Shown in pieces: positions 5,385 through 7,603 of a stretch of 7,603 nucleotides of DNA. Source of the stretch: JALUUH01 sp964636675 (lineage in GTDB: Bacteria; Pseudomonadota; Gammaproteobacteria; S012-40); NCBI GenBank assembly GCA_964636675.1, contig CAZWUO010000185.1, forward strand, positions 1-7,603, in the 5' to 3' direction. The stretch's first letter is position 1, and the number at the start of each line of letters is the position of its first letter. The notes beneath the pieces are model-generated. The model worked only from the letters and a program-made list of their open reading frames with translations, did not search any database and had not been told where the DNA came from. Position numbers and translations under genes: made by a program.

Positions 5385-7550
5385 ATGTTAAAAGTACCTT
5401 CTTTATTTTCTTACCGAAAATACTGGGCGAGTCGTTTTGGTATAGCCCCTTATTTGCCAATGTCGCTCGCCGAAATGGACGCCCTAGGTTGGGATTCTTG
5501 CGATATTGTTTTGGTGACGGGTGATGCTTATGTGGATCACCCCAGTTTTGGTATGGCGGTGATAGGTCGTGTATTGGAGGCACAAGGATTCAGGGTAGGT
5601 ATTATTGCCCAGCCTGATTGGTCTTCGGCGGATGATTTTCAACGTCTAGGGAAACCCAATCTATTTTTTGGGGTGACGGGCGGAAACATGGATTCGATGG
5701 TGAATCGTTATACCTCTGATCGAAAAGTTCGCTCGAACGATGCCTATACGCCGAATGGAGAAGGGGGGAAACGGCCTGATCGATCCGTATTAGTTTATTC
5801 TCAGCGTTGCCGCGAAGCTTATAAGGATGTTCCATTGATTATCGGTGGGATTGAGGCGAGTTTACGGCGTATCGCGCATTTTGATTATTGGTCTGACAAA
5901 GTTCGGCGTTCGGTATTGATGGACGCCAAAGCAGATCTGCTGGTGTTTGGCAATGCTGAGCGTCAGATAATTGAAATTGCGCAGCGTTTAGCAAAGGGTG
6001 AAGATATTGCGGCAATGCATAATATTCGTGGTACGGCATGTTTATTAAAGGAAGTGCCTGCGACTTATGTCGCGATTGATTACAGCGAATTGCCAGAAAA
6101 TAACGATAATCCGCATCGAGTGAATGTCAAAGATGGTACCCAGCGAATGCAGTTTACCCCGCGTAAACTCGCTGCTATTGACAGGTCTAAAGTTTGTATA
6201 CGTATGCCTTCTTATGAGGCTGTAAAGTCAGACAAGGTGTTATATGCGCATGCGTCTCGTGTATTGCATTTAGAGACCAATCCGGGAAATGCCAAGGCCA
6301 TGGTGCAGCGCCATGGGCAACGCGAAGTATGGATTAACCCACCGCCCATTCCTTTGACAAGCAAAGAACTGGATGCGGTTTTTGAATTACCTTTCGCGCG
6401 CCAGCCGCACCCTGCCTATCAAGGGAAAAATATTCCCGCTTATGAAATGATTCGGTTCTCAATTAATATTATGCGAGGTTGTTTTGGCGGTTGTACTTTT
6501 TGCTCTATCACCGAGCATGAAGGGCGCATTATTCAAAGTCGCTCAGACGCATCAATTATCAAAGAAATAGAAACTATTCGAGATACCGTGCCAGGATTTA
6601 CCGGGGTCATCTCTGACCTCGGCGGGCCAACCGCAAATATGTATAGGCTGGCGTGTAAGGATGTCGCCATCGAATCGGCTTGTCGCAAGTTATCCTGTGT
6701 ATACCCTGATATTTGCTCGAATTTGAATACCGATCATGATCCTCTTATTCGTTTATACCGACGTGCGCGCCAATTACCTGGGATTAAAAAAATATTGATC
6801 GCTTCTGGTTTACGCTATGATCTTGCGGTTGAATCGCCAAAGTATGTGGAAGAGTTAGTGAGTCATCATGTGGGGGGTTATTTAAAAATAGCACCAGAGC
6901 ATACGGAGATTGGCCCGCTGGAAAAAATGATGAAGCCTGGCATGGGTTCTTATTATCAGTTTAAAGAATTATTTGAAAAGTTCTCAAAAAAAGCCAACAA
7001 AGAGCAATATCTCATACCGTATTTTATTGCTGCACATCCTGGCACAACGGTTAACAACATGATTGATCTCGCGGTTTGGCTAAAACAAAATGGCTTTCGT
7101 GCAGATCAAGTGCAAAATTTTCTACCCTCACCGATGGCTACGGCCAGCGCGATGTATTATTCCGAAAAAAACCCATTGCGCAAAGTAAATAGCAGTAGTG
7201 AAGACGTTTTTATTGCAAAGGGTCACAAACAAAGAAGCTTGCACAAGGCTTTTTTACGTTATCATGATCCGGATAACTGGCCGTTATTGCGTGATGCGCT
7301 CAAAAAAGAGGGACGTAGTCATTTAATTGGGAACGGCAAAAAACATTTAATTCCGTTATTTCAACCTGCGGGAACCGGTAAAAAATATCGCGGTGAGCTA
7401 AGTTTAGTGACCCAAGAAAAAAAATCTGTATCGAAAAAAGCTGCATTGAAAAAAACACAGGCATTTAAAACTCAACACAGTGGTGAAATATTACAACCGA
7501 AAAAAAAGAAAATTAAAAGACGCGCAGGGCGGCATGATACTAGAAAATAA
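5385..7550 (+). CDS. ygiQ: YgiQ family radical SAM protein (UPF0313)
   Basis: A 721-residue cytoplasmic protein that follows E. coli YgiQ along nearly its whole length (739 residues there, from memory). The N-terminal domain (about 1-345) contains LGWDSCDIVLVTGDAYVDHP (34-53) and GGIEASLRR (154-162). The radical SAM core begins at about 350 and carries the [4Fe-4S]-binding CxxxCxxC as C366, C370 and C373 in GCFGGCTFC. Past about 590 comes the DUF3362-type C-terminal domain. The stretch around 230-265 is shorter than in E. coli. The last roughly 60 residues are a Lys/Arg-rich, low-complexity tail ending KKKKIKRRAGRHDTRK, which may bind RNA or another acidic partner. The substrate and product of this family are not known to me. 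ATG 5385 has only a weak GGA at 5376-5378, but the protein N-terminus aligns with the family. The gene ends TAA followed directly by an in-frame TAG. Confidence 0.96.
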   Translation: MLKVPSLFSYRKYWASRFGIAPYLPMSLAEMDALGWDSCDIVLVTGDAYVDHPSFGMAVIGRVLEAQGFRVGIIAQPDWSSADDFQRLGKPNLFFGVTGGNMDSMVNRYTSDRKVRSNDAYTPNGEGGKRPDRSVLVYSQRCREAYKDVPLIIGGIEASLRRIAHFDYWSDKVRRSVLMDAKADLLVFGNAERQIIEIAQRLAKGEDIAAMHNIRGTACLLKEVPATYVAIDYSELPENNDNPHRVNVKDGTQRMQFTPRKLAAIDRSKVCIRMPSYEAVKSDKVLYAHASRVLHLETNPGNAKAMVQRHGQREVWINPPPIPLTSKELDAVFELPFARQPHPAYQGKNIPAYEMIRFSINIMRGCFGGCTFCSITEHEGRIIQSRSDASIIKEIETIRDTVPGFTGVISDLGGPTANMYRLACKDVAIESACRKLSCVYPDICSNLNTDHDPLIRLYRRARQLPGIKKILIASGLRYDLAVESPKYVEELVSHHVGGYLKIAPEHTEIGPLEKMMKPGMGSYYQFKELFEKFSKKANKEQYLIPYFIAAHPGTTVNNMIDLAVWLKQNGFRADQVQNFLPSPMATASAMYYSEKNPLRKVNSSSEDVFIAKGHKQRSLHKAFLRYHDPDNWPLLRDALKKEGRSHLIGNGKKHLIPLFQPAGTGKKYRGELSLVTQEKKSVSKKAALKKTQAFKTQHSGEILQPKKKKIKRRAGRHDTRK

Positions 7551-7572
7551 TAGCGACCGGCTATCGATCATA

Positions 7573-7595
7573 TTTATCCTGGCCAGCAGGATAAA
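7573..7595. repeat. Perfect 9-bp hairpin downstream of ygiQ
   Basis: TTTATCCTG (7573-7581) and CAGGATAAA (7587-7595) are perfect inverted copies around a five-base GCCAG loop, 22 bases after the ygiQ stop. It could end or stabilise the ygiQ transcript. No T run follows on either strand within the window, so it is not a standard intrinsic terminator on present evidence. A smaller pair, TAGC and GCTA (7551-7563), lies just before it. Confidence 0.45.
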
Positions 7596-7603
7596 AGAGC
7601 TTA

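Overview
The window reads as ordinary chromosome of a gammaproteobacterium of moderately low GC content. The main evidence is a YgiQ-family radical SAM protein that closely follows the Escherichia coli protein as I remember it, an RNase D of DEDDy-HRDC layout, and a YcgR/PilZ-type protein. I cannot name the genus from this sequence. No phage, transposon, integrase, tRNA, rRNA or CRISPR array is visible.

Layout. Bases 1-87 look like the last 28 codons of a plus-strand gene that ends in a terminator-like hairpin (88-121). Next comes a two-gene plus-strand unit. A 712-residue fusion of a VTT (TVP38/DedA-like) membrane domain to an FAD/NAD(P)H disulfide reductase (148-2286) is followed after 27 bases by a small membrane-anchored thioredoxin-fold protein (2314-2817). 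Convergent to them is rnd (RNase D, minus strand, best start 4001). Its leader holds a perfect hairpin followed by a U run. Upstream of rnd on the minus strand is an unrecognised 55-codon gene (4145-4312) with a consensus ribosome-binding site; it falls under common ORF length cut-offs. A 287-base divergent region (4313-4599) separates it from a c-di-GMP-binding PilZ protein (4600-5241). After a 143-base gap with a strong extended -10 promoter comes ygiQ (5385-7550), and the window ends in a short hairpin.

How the genes may work together. The VTT-reductase and the thioredoxin-fold protein are probably one operon concerned with envelope or membrane redox chemistry. However, the membrane domain has no cysteine, which argues against a DsbD-type thiol relay across the membrane. 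rnd, the small gene, the PilZ gene and ygiQ look like independently expressed units. I see no clear new multi-gene system. The items most worth following are the reductase/thioredoxin pair, the hairpin-plus-U-run leader of rnd, the small 55-residue protein, and a 9-bp motif shared by the two sides of the divergent region.
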